Below, piece by piece: positions 30,077 to 39,137 of a stretch of 64,000 bases of DNA. Both the position numbers and the translations under genes were made by a program. Source of the DNA: Nitrobacter sp039808345 (lineage in GTDB: Bacteria > Pseudomonadota > Alphaproteobacteria > Rhizobiales > Xanthobacteraceae). How positions within the stretch are numbered: the stretch's first letter is position 1; each line of letters opens with the position of its first letter. The stretch is taken from positions 2,480,001-2,544,000 of the forward strand of contig NZ_CP181167.1 in NCBI RefSeq assembly GCF_047824785.1, read 5' to 3'. Under the pieces are notes generated by a model, which was given only the letters and a program-made list of their open reading frames with translations, ran no database searches and was not told the DNA's origin.

Positions 30077-31309
30077 TTAACGCCGCAACCATTTCAGCGC
30101 GCCTCGTCCCGCCGCAACGCCGGTCGCAAACGACGCCTGCAACAGATAGCCGCCGGTCGGCGCTTCCCAGTCCAGCATTTCGCCGGCCACGAAGACGCCC
30201 GGCAAACACCGGATCATGTAGTTCTCATCAAGCTCGCTGAACGCGATGCCTCCGGCGGATGAAATCGCGCGCGCGATCGGCGCGATGCCCGTCAGCGTGA
30301 GCGGCACCGACTTTATAAACGCCGCTAGTGCTGGCGGCGGCATCGTTCCAGGCTGCTGTCCGGAAGCTGTCGCCGCTTCCCGCAATAGCCCGATCGCGAC
30401 CGGTGAAAGGCCCGCGGCTTTGCGCAGCCAGTTGGACATGGACTGTTTTCCGCGCGGCGCGCTCAAGCGCGCGGCGAGTTGATCCGTCGCGGCATCAGGC
30501 CGAAGATTGATGCGCAGAACGGCGTTCCCGGCAACGTCGATGCGCTGGCGCAATACCGCCGAGAGGGCATAGATTCCTCCACCCTCGATGCCGCCATGAG
30601 TGACGAGAGCCTCGCCGCGCGCGGTGTGCGAACCGAACGACAGCGCGACGTTCTTCAGCGGCTGACCTTCGAAGCGATCACGGAAGACGACGCTCCACGC
30701 TACGTTAAACCCGCAATTCGCTGGTCGCAGCGGCGAAACAACGATCCCTCTGGACGCGAGCTGCTCGACCCATGCGCCGTCGGAGCCAAGCCGCGGCCAG
30801 CTCGCGCCGCCGAGCGCCATGACCGTCGTATCCGCCGCCACCATGCGCTCGCCGTCAGGCGTTTGAAACTTAAGACGACCCTCATGATCCCAGCCAATCC
30901 AGCGATGCCGCAGCGCTAGCGTCACGCCAAGCGTATCAAGCCGCCTCAGCCACGCACGGAGCAGCGGAGACGCCTTGAACGCTTTCGGAAACACGCGGCC
31001 GCTCGACCCCACGAAAGTCGGCTGATCGAGATCACCGGCCCACTCTCTCAGGGCCGCTGGCGTGAAGCTGTCGATCGCCGGCTGCAAATACGTCGCGGCC
31101 GCGCCATAGCGCGCGAGAAACCGCGGCAGCGGCTCGCTGTGCGTCAGATTGAGACCGCCGCGTCCCGCCATCAGAAGCTTGCGGCCCGCCGACGGCATGG
31201 CGTCGAACACGATCACGCGCACGCCCCCGCGCGCGAGAACTTCCGCGGCCATCAGGCCGGCAGGACCAGCGCCGAGAACCGCGGCCTGGATGTGGAGGAC
31301 GTCACGCAT
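30077..31309 (-). CDS. BaiN/HI0933-family FAD-dependent oxidoreductase
   Basis: A 410-residue flavoprotein. The N-terminal dinucleotide-binding motif is AAVLGAGPAGLMAAEVLARGG, followed by the family hallmark GRKLLMAGRGGLNLTHSEPL, and near the C-terminus GGIAFSELDENYMIRCLPGVFVAGEMLDWEAPTGGYLLQ closes the FAD site. Substrate unknown; related proteins are linked to reduction of double bonds. It ends 5 bases from uup in convergent orientation and is immediately downstream of the MaoC gene. Confidence 0.9.
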   Translation of the reverse strand: MRDVLHIQAAVLGAGPAGLMAAEVLARGGVRVIVFDAMPSAGRKLLMAGRGGLNLTHSEPLPRFLARYGAAATYLQPAIDSFTPAALREWAGDLDQPTFVGSSGRVFPKAFKASPLLRAWLRRLDTLGVTLALRHRWIGWDHEGRLKFQTPDGERMVAADTTVMALGGASWPRLGSDGAWVEQLASRGIVVSPLRPANCGFNVAWSVVFRDRFEGQPLKNVALSFGSHTARGEALVTHGGIEGGGIYALSAVLRQRIDVAGNAVLRINLRPDAATDQLAARLSAPRGKQSMSNWLRKAAGLSPVAIGLLREAATASGQQPGTMPPPALAAFIKSVPLTLTGIAPIARAISSAGGIAFSELDENYMIRCLPGVFVAGEMLDWEAPTGGYLLQASFATGVAAGRGALKWLRR

Positions 31310-31337
31310 GCAAGCGACGCAGGATCAAGAGCGTTCG

Positions 31338-31814
31338 TCAGGAAAAGTACAAAAGGGCAAGCCAGTCGGCGGCGAGCGCCGGCCGGGTCTCGCCCTCGAT
31401 CTCGACGCTGACGGCGGTGCGCGACAGCAGTTCGCCGGGCTTGCGAAGCGTCGCCTCGGTGAGCGTGAAGCGGCCCCTGACGCGCGATCCGGATTTGACC
31501 GGCGATATGAAACGGAGGCGGTCGAAGCCGTAATTCACCCGCATGGTGACGCCAGTGACCGGCGGAATCACATCATGCGACATGACGCTGAGCAGCGACA
31601 TGGTCAGGAATCCATGCGCGACCGTCGTGCCGAAAGCTGTTGTCCGGGCTCGCTCCGGGTCAACGTGGATGAACTGATGGTCGTCGATCACGTCGGCATA
31701 GAGGTCGATCCGCTTCTGATCGATCAGGTGCCACGAGGAAACGCCGATCTCCTGACCAATCATCTGCCTGTAGGCTTCGAGCGTGATCGATGGCTGCTTC
31801 CACACCTCGTTCAC
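31338..31814 (-). CDS. MaoC-like (R)-specific enoyl-CoA hydratase
   Basis: A hot-dog fold hydratase of about 158 residues, acting on enoyl-CoA thioesters. The catalytic motif is visible as DVIDDHQFIHVDPERA with the Asp/His pair, followed by FGTTVAHGFLTMSLL. I use GTG 31814 since GGAGG lies 8 bases upstream and homology starts just after; a longer frame to 31916 has less support. It is the last gene of the valine-type catabolic cluster and could hydrate methacrylyl-CoA, for which no dedicated crotonase is present; that role is a guess. Confidence 0.85.
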   Translation of the reverse strand: MNEVWKQPSITLEAYRQMIGQEIGVSSWHLIDQKRIDLYADVIDDHQFIHVDPERARTTAFGTTVAHGFLTMSLLSVMSHDVIPPVTGVTMRVNYGFDRLRFISPVKSGSRVRGRFTLTEATLRKPGELLSRTAVSVEIEGETRPALAADWLALLYFS

Positions 31815-31944
31815 GACCAGCGCCTCCGCGGTTCCTGACCTGGACGCTGGAATTTCAGGAAGGTCACCTTTACGAAAAGTGACGCCCCGTGGCGCATCAT
31901 CCGCGCGACGCCACAACGGAAATTCGCGCCCTTCGCAAACGCCG

Positions 31945-32844
31945 TCATCGGCCGCCCCTGTCTTCCGCGAGAGAGCGGATATGTTTGATGATTCCGGAAA
32001 AATCGACGCCGCCGTTTCCGGCCGCGTCGAACGCCTTGTAGATATCCTGCGCGTGCTGTCCGAGCGGCGTCACCGCGCCGGTGGAATCCGCCGCCGTCCG
32101 CGCGAGCGTCAAATCCTTGAGCATCAGCGCCGAGGCGAAACCCGGCTTGTAGTCGTTATTGGCGGGCGAGGCCGGAACCGGTCCCGGCACCGGACAGTAG
32201 CTGGTGAGCGACCAGCACTGGCTTGAGGCGTTTGACGCGGCATCGAACAGCGCCTGATGCGACAGCCCAAGCTTTTCCGCCAGCACGAAAGCCTCGGCGA
32301 CAGCGATCATCGAAACGCCCAGGATCATGTTGTTGCAGATCTTGGCTGCCTGCCCCGTCCCGTCGCGGCCGCAATGAACGATCTTTTTGCCCATTGCTTC
32401 CAGGAAAGGTTTTGCATCTTCAAAGGATTCAACTTCTCCCCCCACCATGAACGTCAGCGTCGCGTCTCGCGCGCCCGCGACGCCTCCCGAAACCGGCGCA
32501 TCGACCGAATGCAGGGAAGCCCTCGCCGCCAGCATATGGGCCCGTCGGGCGCTTTCGACATCGATGGTCGAACAGTCGATCATCAACGCGCCCCTGGTGG
32601 CCGCGGGCATGACCTCGGTCCAGACCGACACCACGTGCCGGCCCGCCGGCAGCATGGTGATGATGACGTCCGCATTGGTCACCGCTGCCCTGGCGCTGCC
32701 CGCGATCGTCACGCCGTTCGTTCTGGCCGCATCGCACAAGGCCGGAACGAGATCGAAGCCGGCCACCCTGTGGCCGGCCTTGACGAGATTGGCCGCCATG
32801 GGTCCACCCATGTTGCCGAGACCGATGAACGCAATGGCCGCCAT
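31945..32844 (-). CDS. mmsB: 3-hydroxyisobutyrate dehydrogenase
   Basis: NAD-dependent oxidation of 3-hydroxyisobutyrate to methylmalonate semialdehyde in valine catabolism. The 299-residue protein shows the nucleotide-binding motif IAFIGLGNMGGPMAANL, the substrate signature DAPVSGGVAGARDATLTFMVGG, and the catalytic Lys in GTGQAAKICNNM. ATG 32844 follows GGAGG-like GGAGGT. It comes after the hydrolase gene, separated by one palindromic repeat. Confidence 0.95.
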   Translation of the reverse strand: MAAIAFIGLGNMGGPMAANLVKAGHRVAGFDLVPALCDAARTNGVTIAGSARAAVTNADVIITMLPAGRHVVSVWTEVMPAATRGALMIDCSTIDVESARRAHMLAARASLHSVDAPVSGGVAGARDATLTFMVGGEVESFEDAKPFLEAMGKKIVHCGRDGTGQAAKICNNMILGVSMIAVAEAFVLAEKLGLSHQALFDAASNASSQCWSLTSYCPVPGPVPASPANNDYKPGFASALMLKDLTLARTAADSTGAVTPLGQHAQDIYKAFDAAGNGGVDFSGIIKHIRSLAEDRGGR

Positions 32845-32880
32845 GCTGACCTCCAGTCGAGGTGACTTGTTCTTTTGATC

Positions 32881-32984
32881 TAGAGCCCTTTCGCTTCTGA
32901 TGGAATCAGAAGCGGGCTCTATGATTTTGATTTGACGCGTTTTCTTCACGCGAACCGGTGTCCACTTCGCTTGAAAACGCTCTA
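32881..32984. repeat. Intergenic palindromic repeat, copy 2
   Basis: TAGAGCCC...GCTTCTGATGGAATCAGAAGC...GGGCTCTA hairpin, then TTTGACGCGTTTTCTTCACGC and CCACTTCGCTTGAAAACGCTCTA. Its right edge supplies the TAG stop (32982-32984) of the minus-strand hydrolase gene. Confidence 0.9.
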
Positions 32985-34055
32985 ATTGAACACGAGTTCG
33001 TCCGCACCGGCATTCGCAAAATACGGTGCAATCATCTCCGGCGTAACATCGTGGATCGCGGCCGGCGACCATTTTGGATTGCGATCCTTGTCGATGATCG
33101 CGGCGCGGACGCCTTCACGAAAATCATCGCTCGCAAAGACCGCAAGCGCGGCGCGATATTCCCGCGCCAGACATTCCTCCAGCGTGGCCGAGGCGCGCGC
33201 AAGCCGCAGCAGCTTCAACGTCACGACAAGGCCGCGTGGCGACTTCTCGTTCAGTGTCTTGAGGATTGAACGCGCGAGTTCGGACCCGTCACGCTGCAGG
33301 ATCGTCAGGATATCGTCCATTCGGCCATGCGCGAACCACGCATCGATCCGGGGCCGGATCGCCGCGACTGAACTTGCGGACTCACCGGTCGCAAATCCCG
33401 CGATCGCGGCTCTCACGCGGGCTGAATCCGCGCGGTCGCCAAGACCAACCAGCGTCTCGCACAACGCGGCTAGTTTTCGCGACGGTACGCTCACATCGGC
33501 AAGACCGGCGTAGATCGCATCCGCTCCGTTCATGTTCTGGCCGGTCAGCCCGAAGTAGGTTCCGATCTCGCCGGGCGCGCGCGACAACAGCCATGTTCCT
33601 CCGACATCCGGGAAGAAGCCGAGACCGACCTCCGGCATCGAGAGTCTGGTTCTTTCGGTGACGATTCGGTGTGCGCCGTGCGCCGACAATCCGACGCCGC
33701 CGCCCATGACGATGCCGTCCATGAAGGCGACATAGGGTTTTGGAAATTTCGCGATCCGCGCGTTGAGCAGATATTCCTCGCGCCACATCACCCTGCCGAG
33801 ATCACCGCCGGCATTCGCGCTTTCCCAGAGCGAGCGGATGTCGCCGCCCGCGCACAGACCGCGCTCGCCGGCGCCTTCGAGCAGGATCAGACCGACCGCG
33901 GGGTCCCGCTCGAACTCGTCCAGCGCCTTGTGGATCCCGCGGAACATGTCCAGGGTGACGGCATTGATGGCCCTCGGACGGTTGAGGCGAACGATTCCCG
34001 CGCTTCCCTCGCGCCGTGCGATCAGATCCGGTTCATTGCCTGTTGCGATCGTCAT
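32982..34055 (-). CDS. 3-hydroxyisobutyryl-CoA hydrolase (crotonase superfamily)
   Basis: Hydrolyses 3-hydroxyisobutyryl-CoA in valine degradation. The 357-residue length and long C-terminal helical part separate it from plain enoyl-CoA hydratases of about 260 residues. Crotonase features are LNRPRAINAVTLDM, the oxyanion-hole segment GLCAGGDIRSL and DGIVMGGGVGLSAHGAHRI, with MPEVGLGFFPDVGG containing the catalytic Glu and Asp. ATG overlaps the acyl-CoA dehydrogenase stop (ATGA, 34052-34055). The TAG stop is provided by an intergenic palindromic repeat. Confidence 0.93.
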   Translation of the reverse strand: MTIATGNEPDLIARREGSAGIVRLNRPRAINAVTLDMFRGIHKALDEFERDPAVGLILLEGAGERGLCAGGDIRSLWESANAGGDLGRVMWREEYLLNARIAKFPKPYVAFMDGIVMGGGVGLSAHGAHRIVTERTRLSMPEVGLGFFPDVGGTWLLSRAPGEIGTYFGLTGQNMNGADAIYAGLADVSVPSRKLAALCETLVGLGDRADSARVRAAIAGFATGESASSVAAIRPRIDAWFAHGRMDDILTILQRDGSELARSILKTLNEKSPRGLVVTLKLLRLARASATLEECLAREYRAALAVFASDDFREGVRAAIIDKDRNPKWSPAAIHDVTPEMIAPYFANAGADELVFN

Positions 34056-35197
34056 CGCGCCCCCTCGATCAGCTTGCGCGACACGATCAGGCGCATGATC
34101 TCGTTGGTCCCCTCAAGAATCTGATGCACGCGCAGATCGCGCACGATCTTCTCGATGCCGTACGCGCTGAGATAGCCGTAGCCGCCGTGCAGTTGCAGCG
34201 CCTGATTGGCGACCTCGAAGCCGACATCCGTGGTCAGCCGTTTCGCCATCGCACATAGCATTGTGGCGTCCCCCTCCTCCCGGTCCAGCGCGGCAGCCGC
34301 GCGCCACAGAAAAGTTCGCGCCGCTTCCAGTCCGGTCGCCATGTCGGCGACCTTGAATTGCAGGGCCTGGAATTCGTCGAGCCGCTTGCCGAACGCCTTG
34401 CGCTCCTTCATGTAAGCGAGCGCCTTGTCGAGCGCCGATTGCGCGCCGCCGAGCGAACACGCGGCGATGTTCAGCCGTCCGCCGTCCAGTCCGGCCATCG
34501 CGATCCTGAAGCCGGCGCCCTCGCCGCCAAGACGATTGGCGATCGGCACCCGCGCGCTCTCGAAGATCACGGCGCGCGTGGGCTGCGCATTCCATCCCAT
34601 CTTGCGCTCGTTGGCGCCAAATGAGAGGCCCGGCGTGTCGCGTTCGACCACGAGCGTCGAGATGCCGCCCGGCCCATCGTCTCCCGAGCGCACCATCACC
34701 ACATAGATGTCGCTCGCACCCGCGCCCGAGATGAACTGCTTCTGTCCGTCGACAACGTAGTGATCGCCGTCGCGCCTCGCGCGAGTTCGCAAGGCAGCCG
34801 CATCCGATCCCGCGCCGGGCTCGGTCAGGCAATAGCTGGCCAGCAGTTCCATGGTGCAGAGTTTCGGCAGCCATCTTCGCCGCTGCTCGTCCGAACCATA
34901 GGCATCGATCATCCACGACGCCATGTTATGGATCGATATGAACGACGATACGGTGGGGCAACCATGCGCCAGCGCCTCGAAGATCAGCGTCCCGTCAAGC
35001 CGGCTCAAGGCCGAACCGCCGACATCATCGCGAACGCAGATGCCGCCGATGCCAAGCGCCGCCGCCTCCCGCATCATCTCGACCGGAAAGTGCTTCTCTT
35101 CGTCCCATTGAAGCGCGAACGGCGCGATCCTCGCGGCCGCGAAGTCCCGCGCCATATCGCGGACGGCGATCTGCTCTTCAGTCAGCGCGAACTGCAT
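34052..35197 (-). CDS. Acyl-CoA dehydrogenase, probably isobutyryl-CoA dehydrogenase
   Basis: FAD enzyme of 381 residues introducing the alpha-beta double bond in short-chain acyl-CoA. Family signatures are AYCLTEPGAGSDA-like ASYCLTEPGAGSDAA, KQFISGAGASD, the QALQLHGGYGYL segment, and the catalytic Glu in HQILEGTNEIMRLIVSRK. Its place between mmsA and the 3-hydroxyisobutyryl-CoA hydrolase points to isobutyryl-CoA as substrate. ATG 35197 lies 16 bases after the mmsA stop, indicating one operon. Confidence 0.94.
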   Translation of the reverse strand: MQFALTEEQIAVRDMARDFAAARIAPFALQWDEEKHFPVEMMREAAALGIGGICVRDDVGGSALSRLDGTLIFEALAHGCPTVSSFISIHNMASWMIDAYGSDEQRRRWLPKLCTMELLASYCLTEPGAGSDAAALRTRARRDGDHYVVDGQKQFISGAGASDIYVVMVRSGDDGPGGISTLVVERDTPGLSFGANERKMGWNAQPTRAVIFESARVPIANRLGGEGAGFRIAMAGLDGGRLNIAACSLGGAQSALDKALAYMKERKAFGKRLDEFQALQFKVADMATGLEAARTFLWRAAAALDREEGDATMLCAMAKRLTTDVGFEVANQALQLHGGYGYLSAYGIEKIVRDLRVHQILEGTNEIMRLIVSRKLIEGAR

Positions 35198-35213
35198 GCG
35201 TGATCCCTGCCGG

Positions 35214-36707
35214 TCACTTGCTGTGGAACGCGAACTGCGCCCCTTCCTTGACGCCGGAGGGCCAGCGCGAGGTGACGGTCTTGGTTCTCGTGTAGAATCG
35301 AACCGAATCCGGACCGTATTGATTGAGATCGCCGAAGGCCGAGCGCTTCCAGCCGCCGAAGGTGTAGTAGGCGACCGGCACCGGGATCGGCACATTAACG
35401 CCGACCATGCCCACCCGGACGCGCGAGACGAATTCCCGCGCGGCGTCACCGTCGCGCGTGAAGATCGCGACGCCGTTGCCGTAGTCGTGCTCGGACGGCA
35501 ACGCCACCGCTTCGTCGAAATCCTTCGCGCGCACCACAGAGAGCACCGGACCAAAGATTTCCTCCTTGTAGATCCGCATCTCGCTGGTGACGTTGTCGAA
35601 CAGACAGGCCCCCATGTAGAATCCGTTCTCATAGCCCTGCATTCTGAAGCGGCGGCCATCGACCGCCAGCGTGGCGCCTTCCCTTACGCCGATCTCGACA
35701 TAGTCCCTGACACGCTCCAGCGCCGCCCGGCTGACGAGCGGACCGAAATCGGCGGACGCATCGGTGGACGGCCCGATCTTCAGGTTCTCCACGCGCGGAA
35801 TCAGCTTCTCCATCAGCCGGTCGGCCGTGGCTTCGCCCACGGGAACCGCGACCGACACCGCCATGCAGCGCTCACCGGCCGCGCCGTAACCCGCGCCCAC
35901 CAGCGCCTCCACCGACTGATCCATATCAGCGTCGGGCATGATGATCATGTGATTCTTGGCGCCGCCGAAGCACTGGCACCGTTTACCCGTCGCGGCAGCG
36001 CGGGAATAAACGTAATGCGCGACCGAAGATGAGCCGACAAAACCGACCGCCGCGATGTCGGGATCGTCAAGAATGGCGTCGACCGCCTCCTTGTCGCCGT
36101 TGACGACATTGAGAATGCCGGGCGGCAATCCCGCCTCGCGCATCAATTCGGCCAGCCGCATCGGCACGCCCGGATCGCGCTCGGACGGCTTCAGGATGAA
36201 AGCGTTGCCGCAGGCGATGGCCGGCGCGAACTTCCACATCGGGATCATCGCCGGAAAATTGAACGGCGTGATTCCGGCGACGACGCCGAGCGGCTGACGC
36301 ATCGAATAGCTGTCGATGCCGGGACCGGCGTTCTCGGTGAAGCTGCCTTTCATCAGTTCGGGAATGCCGATGGCGTATTCGACCACCTCCACGCCGCGGA
36401 AGATGTCGCCATTGGCGTCGGGAATGGTCTTGCCATGTTCGCGGGCGAGCAGTTCGGCGATCGCATCATTGTCGCGCGCCACCAGTTCGAGAAACTTCAT
36501 CAGCACGCGGACGCGGCGTTGCGGGTTGGTCGCCGCCCAGGTTGGCTGCGCTGCCCTGGCATTCTCCACGGCCTCGCGCAGTTCGGCTTTCGACGCCAGT
36601 GCGACCCTGGCCTGCACCTCGCCCGTCATCGGCTGATACACGTCGGAAAAACGTCCCGATGCGCCCTCGACATTCCTGCCGCCGATGAAGTGCCCGATGG
36701 TTCGCAT
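35214..36707 (-). CDS. mmsA: Methylmalonate-semialdehyde dehydrogenase (acylating)
   Basis: CoA-dependent conversion of methylmalonate semialdehyde to propionyl-CoA. The 497-residue aldehyde dehydrogenase has the Rossmann segment GFVGSSSVAHYV, the MMSDH-specific QCFGGAKNHMIIMPDAD (which replaces the usual general-base glutamate motif), catalytic Cys281 in GERCMAVSV, and EEIFGPVLSVV. It follows the thiolase and precedes the acyl-CoA dehydrogenase on the minus strand. Confidence 0.97.
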   Translation of the reverse strand: MRTIGHFIGGRNVEGASGRFSDVYQPMTGEVQARVALASKAELREAVENARAAQPTWAATNPQRRVRVLMKFLELVARDNDAIAELLAREHGKTIPDANGDIFRGVEVVEYAIGIPELMKGSFTENAGPGIDSYSMRQPLGVVAGITPFNFPAMIPMWKFAPAIACGNAFILKPSERDPGVPMRLAELMREAGLPPGILNVVNGDKEAVDAILDDPDIAAVGFVGSSSVAHYVYSRAAATGKRCQCFGGAKNHMIIMPDADMDQSVEALVGAGYGAAGERCMAVSVAVPVGEATADRLMEKLIPRVENLKIGPSTDASADFGPLVSRAALERVRDYVEIGVREGATLAVDGRRFRMQGYENGFYMGACLFDNVTSEMRIYKEEIFGPVLSVVRAKDFDEAVALPSEHDYGNGVAIFTRDGDAAREFVSRVRVGMVGVNVPIPVPVAYYTFGGWKRSAFGDLNQYGPDSVRFYTRTKTVTSRWPSGVKEGAQFAFHSK

Positions 36708-36800
36708 GTTTTCTTCCGGCCCGCCCGCAAAAGTCCCGTCGGGACATCCTGATCCGTATACCCCTTGCCTCGCGTCCTGAGCGATGCGCGTTGTTAGAGG

Positions 36801-37970
36801 CTATCGAAACGGCTCAAGAATCGAAACATAGTTCGCGACCGCCGTGCCACCCATGTTGAAGATGCCGGCGAGCCTGGCATCCCTGATCCGCATGCCCTCG
36901 GGCGCCTCGCCCGCGAGTTGCATCGCACTCATCACATGCATGGAAACGCCGGTGGCGCCGATCGGATGGCCCTTGGCCTTCAGGCCACCGGACGGATTGA
37001 CCGGCAACCTGCCGTCTTTCTGCGTCCAGCCTTCCTTGATGGCGCGCACCCCTTGCCCTTTCGGCGTCAGACCCATGGCCTCGTACTCGATCAACTCGGC
37101 GATGGTGAAGCAATCGTGTGTCTCGACGAATGAGAGATCGGCCAGCGCGACGCCGGCCTTCGCCAGCGCCCGCTGCCAGGCAACCGTGCAACCCTCGAAC
37201 TCCAAAATGTCGCGCCTCGACATCGGCAGGAAGTCCTGCGCGTGGCCGGTCCCGCGAATGCTGACCGCCTTGCGCGCTGACCTCGCCGTGTCGGCGTCCG
37301 TCAGCACCAGCGCGGCCGCGCCATCAGACACCAGCGAACAGTCCGTGCGCTTCAGCGGCCCGGCCACGAACGGGTTCTTCTCGCTCTCGGAGCGGCAGAA
37401 GTCGTAGCCGAAATCCTTGCGCATCTGCGCGTAAGGGTTGGCGACGCCATTCCTGTGATTCTTCGCTGCGATCATCGCCAGCGCGTCCGAGGCGTCGCCG
37501 TATTTTTGGAAGTAAGCTTGCGCGATCTTGCCAAAAATCCCGGCAAAACCGCCGACGGTATCGCCATCTTCGGGCAGATAGGAAGCGCGCAGCAGATTGC
37601 GGCCGATCTCCGGCCCTGGCGTCCGCGTCATCTGCTCGACGCCAACCACAAGCACGATCCTCGCCGCCCCGGACGCGATCGCGCGGACGCCCTGATGCAC
37701 TGCCGCCGATCCGGTGGCGCAGGCGTTCTCCACCCGCGTCGCCGGCTTGAAACGGAGTTCCGGATCGGCCTGCAAGACGAGAGCCGCGGTAAAATCCTGC
37801 GGTGAGAAGCCCGCATTGAAATGCCCGAGCACGATCTCATCGACATCGCCGGCGGAAATCTCGGCGTCGGCCAGCGCGCCGGTTGCGGCCTTTACCACAA
37901 GGCTTTCAACGGTCTCGGTGTCGAGTTTCCCGAACGGCGTATGCGCCCATCCCACGATGCTGGCGCTCAT
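36801..37970 (-). CDS. Thiolase-family acetyl-CoA acetyltransferase (SCP-x like)
   Basis: A 389-residue thiolase. The acylated cysteine is in VENACATGSAAVHQG (near residue 87), and the C-terminal site is GGLKAKGHPIGATG, preceded by ETHDCFTIAELIEYEAMG, which marks the SCP-x/lipid-transfer thiolase group rather than the classical PhaA type. The second cysteine-bearing loop of classical thiolases is replaced by NMGGTAVANYVSIL, as in this group. First gene of the likely catabolic operon; ATG 37970 fits the family start SASIVGWAHTPFG. Confidence 0.93.
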   Translation of the reverse strand: MSASIVGWAHTPFGKLDTETVESLVVKAATGALADAEISAGDVDEIVLGHFNAGFSPQDFTAALVLQADPELRFKPATRVENACATGSAAVHQGVRAIASGAARIVLVVGVEQMTRTPGPEIGRNLLRASYLPEDGDTVGGFAGIFGKIAQAYFQKYGDASDALAMIAAKNHRNGVANPYAQMRKDFGYDFCRSESEKNPFVAGPLKRTDCSLVSDGAAALVLTDADTARSARKAVSIRGTGHAQDFLPMSRRDILEFEGCTVAWQRALAKAGVALADLSFVETHDCFTIAELIEYEAMGLTPKGQGVRAIKEGWTQKDGRLPVNPSGGLKAKGHPIGATGVSMHVMSAMQLAGEAPEGMRIRDARLAGIFNMGGTAVANYVSILEPFR

Positions 37971-38363
37971 GATCCTGCTCCATATCCTGGACCGGACCAC
38001 GGTGATTCCGGATCGGATGGATTCCAGAACCATCAACGTGATCGGCATCTGTTTTCGAGCGGGACGCGAGCGGATAGCCGTCACGCTCCCCTTCCCGCCC
38101 CGGTCTCATGTCAGGATATATAGCCTTTCCCGGCGAAGGGAGTACCGGTCTGCGTTAATAAAACGCGCCAAATCGAAATCGAGAGCCCCGCTTCTGATTC
38201 CATCAAAAGCAGAAAGGCTCTCTGCTGTATTATTCTGTATTCTGCCGGAAACGCAGGGCTCAGGACGTTTACGCGATCTCGTCGCAGAACCGCCCAACCC
38301 GCCGCTGGCCAACGCGAGATCAGAGCGTCCGCATGAAAGCGGCAACGGCAGATCAACGCCGTT
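37971..38363. other. Intergenic region upstream of the catabolic operon
   Basis: About 390 bases that should contain the promoter of the thiolase-mmsA operon and the 3' flank of the SET gene. It has one partial palindromic repeat (38161-38222). No gene recognised. Confidence 0.5.
38161..38222. repeat. Intergenic palindromic repeat, copy 3 (partial)
   Basis: AAACGCGCCAAATCGAAAT then GAGAGCCCCGCTTCTGATTCC pairing with GCAGAAAGGCTCTC. Same family as the copy at 32881, in opposite orientation and lacking the CCACTTCGC part. Confidence 0.75.
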
Positions 38364-38954
38364 TCAGGAAGGCTTCTTTGATCGCCCCCCCCTGGCTGTC
38401 GACAGCGCCTTCGACTTCTTTGGAGCGGCGGAGTGCGCCTTGTGCCCGTTCAGCTTTCTGCGACCGGGCCCGGCGCCGGCGCTCTTTTCAGAGCTCGCCC
38501 GAGAGCGCTTCTTTTCCCCGCGCGCCGCCGCCCGCAGCTTCTTTCGTTTCTTTTCGCAGGAGTCACATTTGCAGCCGATCGGCTTCAGGTACTCCTTGAA
38601 ATATTCGGTGCCGTAGTCGTAGTTGATCTCCTCGCCAGGCGCGATGTCCTTGATGGCGCGAATATCGACGCGGCGCTTGATCTTGCGGACGTCCGACTCC
38701 GCATTCGGTTTGCAGGAGTGGTTGATATAGCGCGCGATGTTCGAGCGCATGGAACCGTCGATGGTCCAGCGGCTGGTGACCTGGAACAGATACTTGTTCT
38801 CGACCGCGTCGTCCTTCTCCTTGGTGCAATCGAGCAGGCGTCCGACGTATCGGATAATCTTCGTGCCCTTCTTGATTGGCTTGGTGGCGAAGAGGCCGAG
38901 CCCGGTGCGGGAGCGGCCAATGCGGTAAGGCTTATTCGGAGAGATGACAGGCAT
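38364..38954 (-). CDS. SET-domain lysine methyltransferase-like protein with basic tail
   Basis: A 196-residue protein. Residues 9-116 form a SET domain: SRTGLGLFATKPIKKGTKI, the SAM-binding RYINHSCKPNAE (NHSC at 78-81) and GEEINYDYG (112-115). A post-SET cluster, Cys128, Cys130 and Cys133, with Cys81 could bind zinc. Residues 134-196 are Lys/Arg/Ala/Ser-rich and resemble a histone H1-like or nucleic-acid-binding tail. A protein-lysine N-methyltransferase is the expected activity; the substrate is unknown. SET proteins of this compact kind occur sporadically in bacteria and are often attributed to transfer from eukaryotes. Its codon use here looks like that of its neighbours. Confidence 0.88.
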   Translation of the reverse strand: MPVISPNKPYRIGRSRTGLGLFATKPIKKGTKIIRYVGRLLDCTKEKDDAVENKYLFQVTSRWTIDGSMRSNIARYINHSCKPNAESDVRKIKRRVDIRAIKDIAPGEEINYDYGTEYFKEYLKPIGCKCDSCEKKRKKLRAAARGEKKRSRASSEKSAGAGPGRRKLNGHKAHSAAPKKSKALSTARGGRSKKPS

Positions 38955-39137
38955 GATCGGCTAAACTGAAATGCTCACTGATGATGACGAGCTTCGTGAA
39001 TGCGCTGTTTTGCATGATTCCACGGCAATTGTCAGGTGCCTCCATCCGTAGGTGTTGACCGTCCATCACGGCATATGGGTTTATCTTCGCCCTGGTTTCT
39101 GCAATAAGCAACTCGTGCGCTGGAAGCGTAAGCGATA

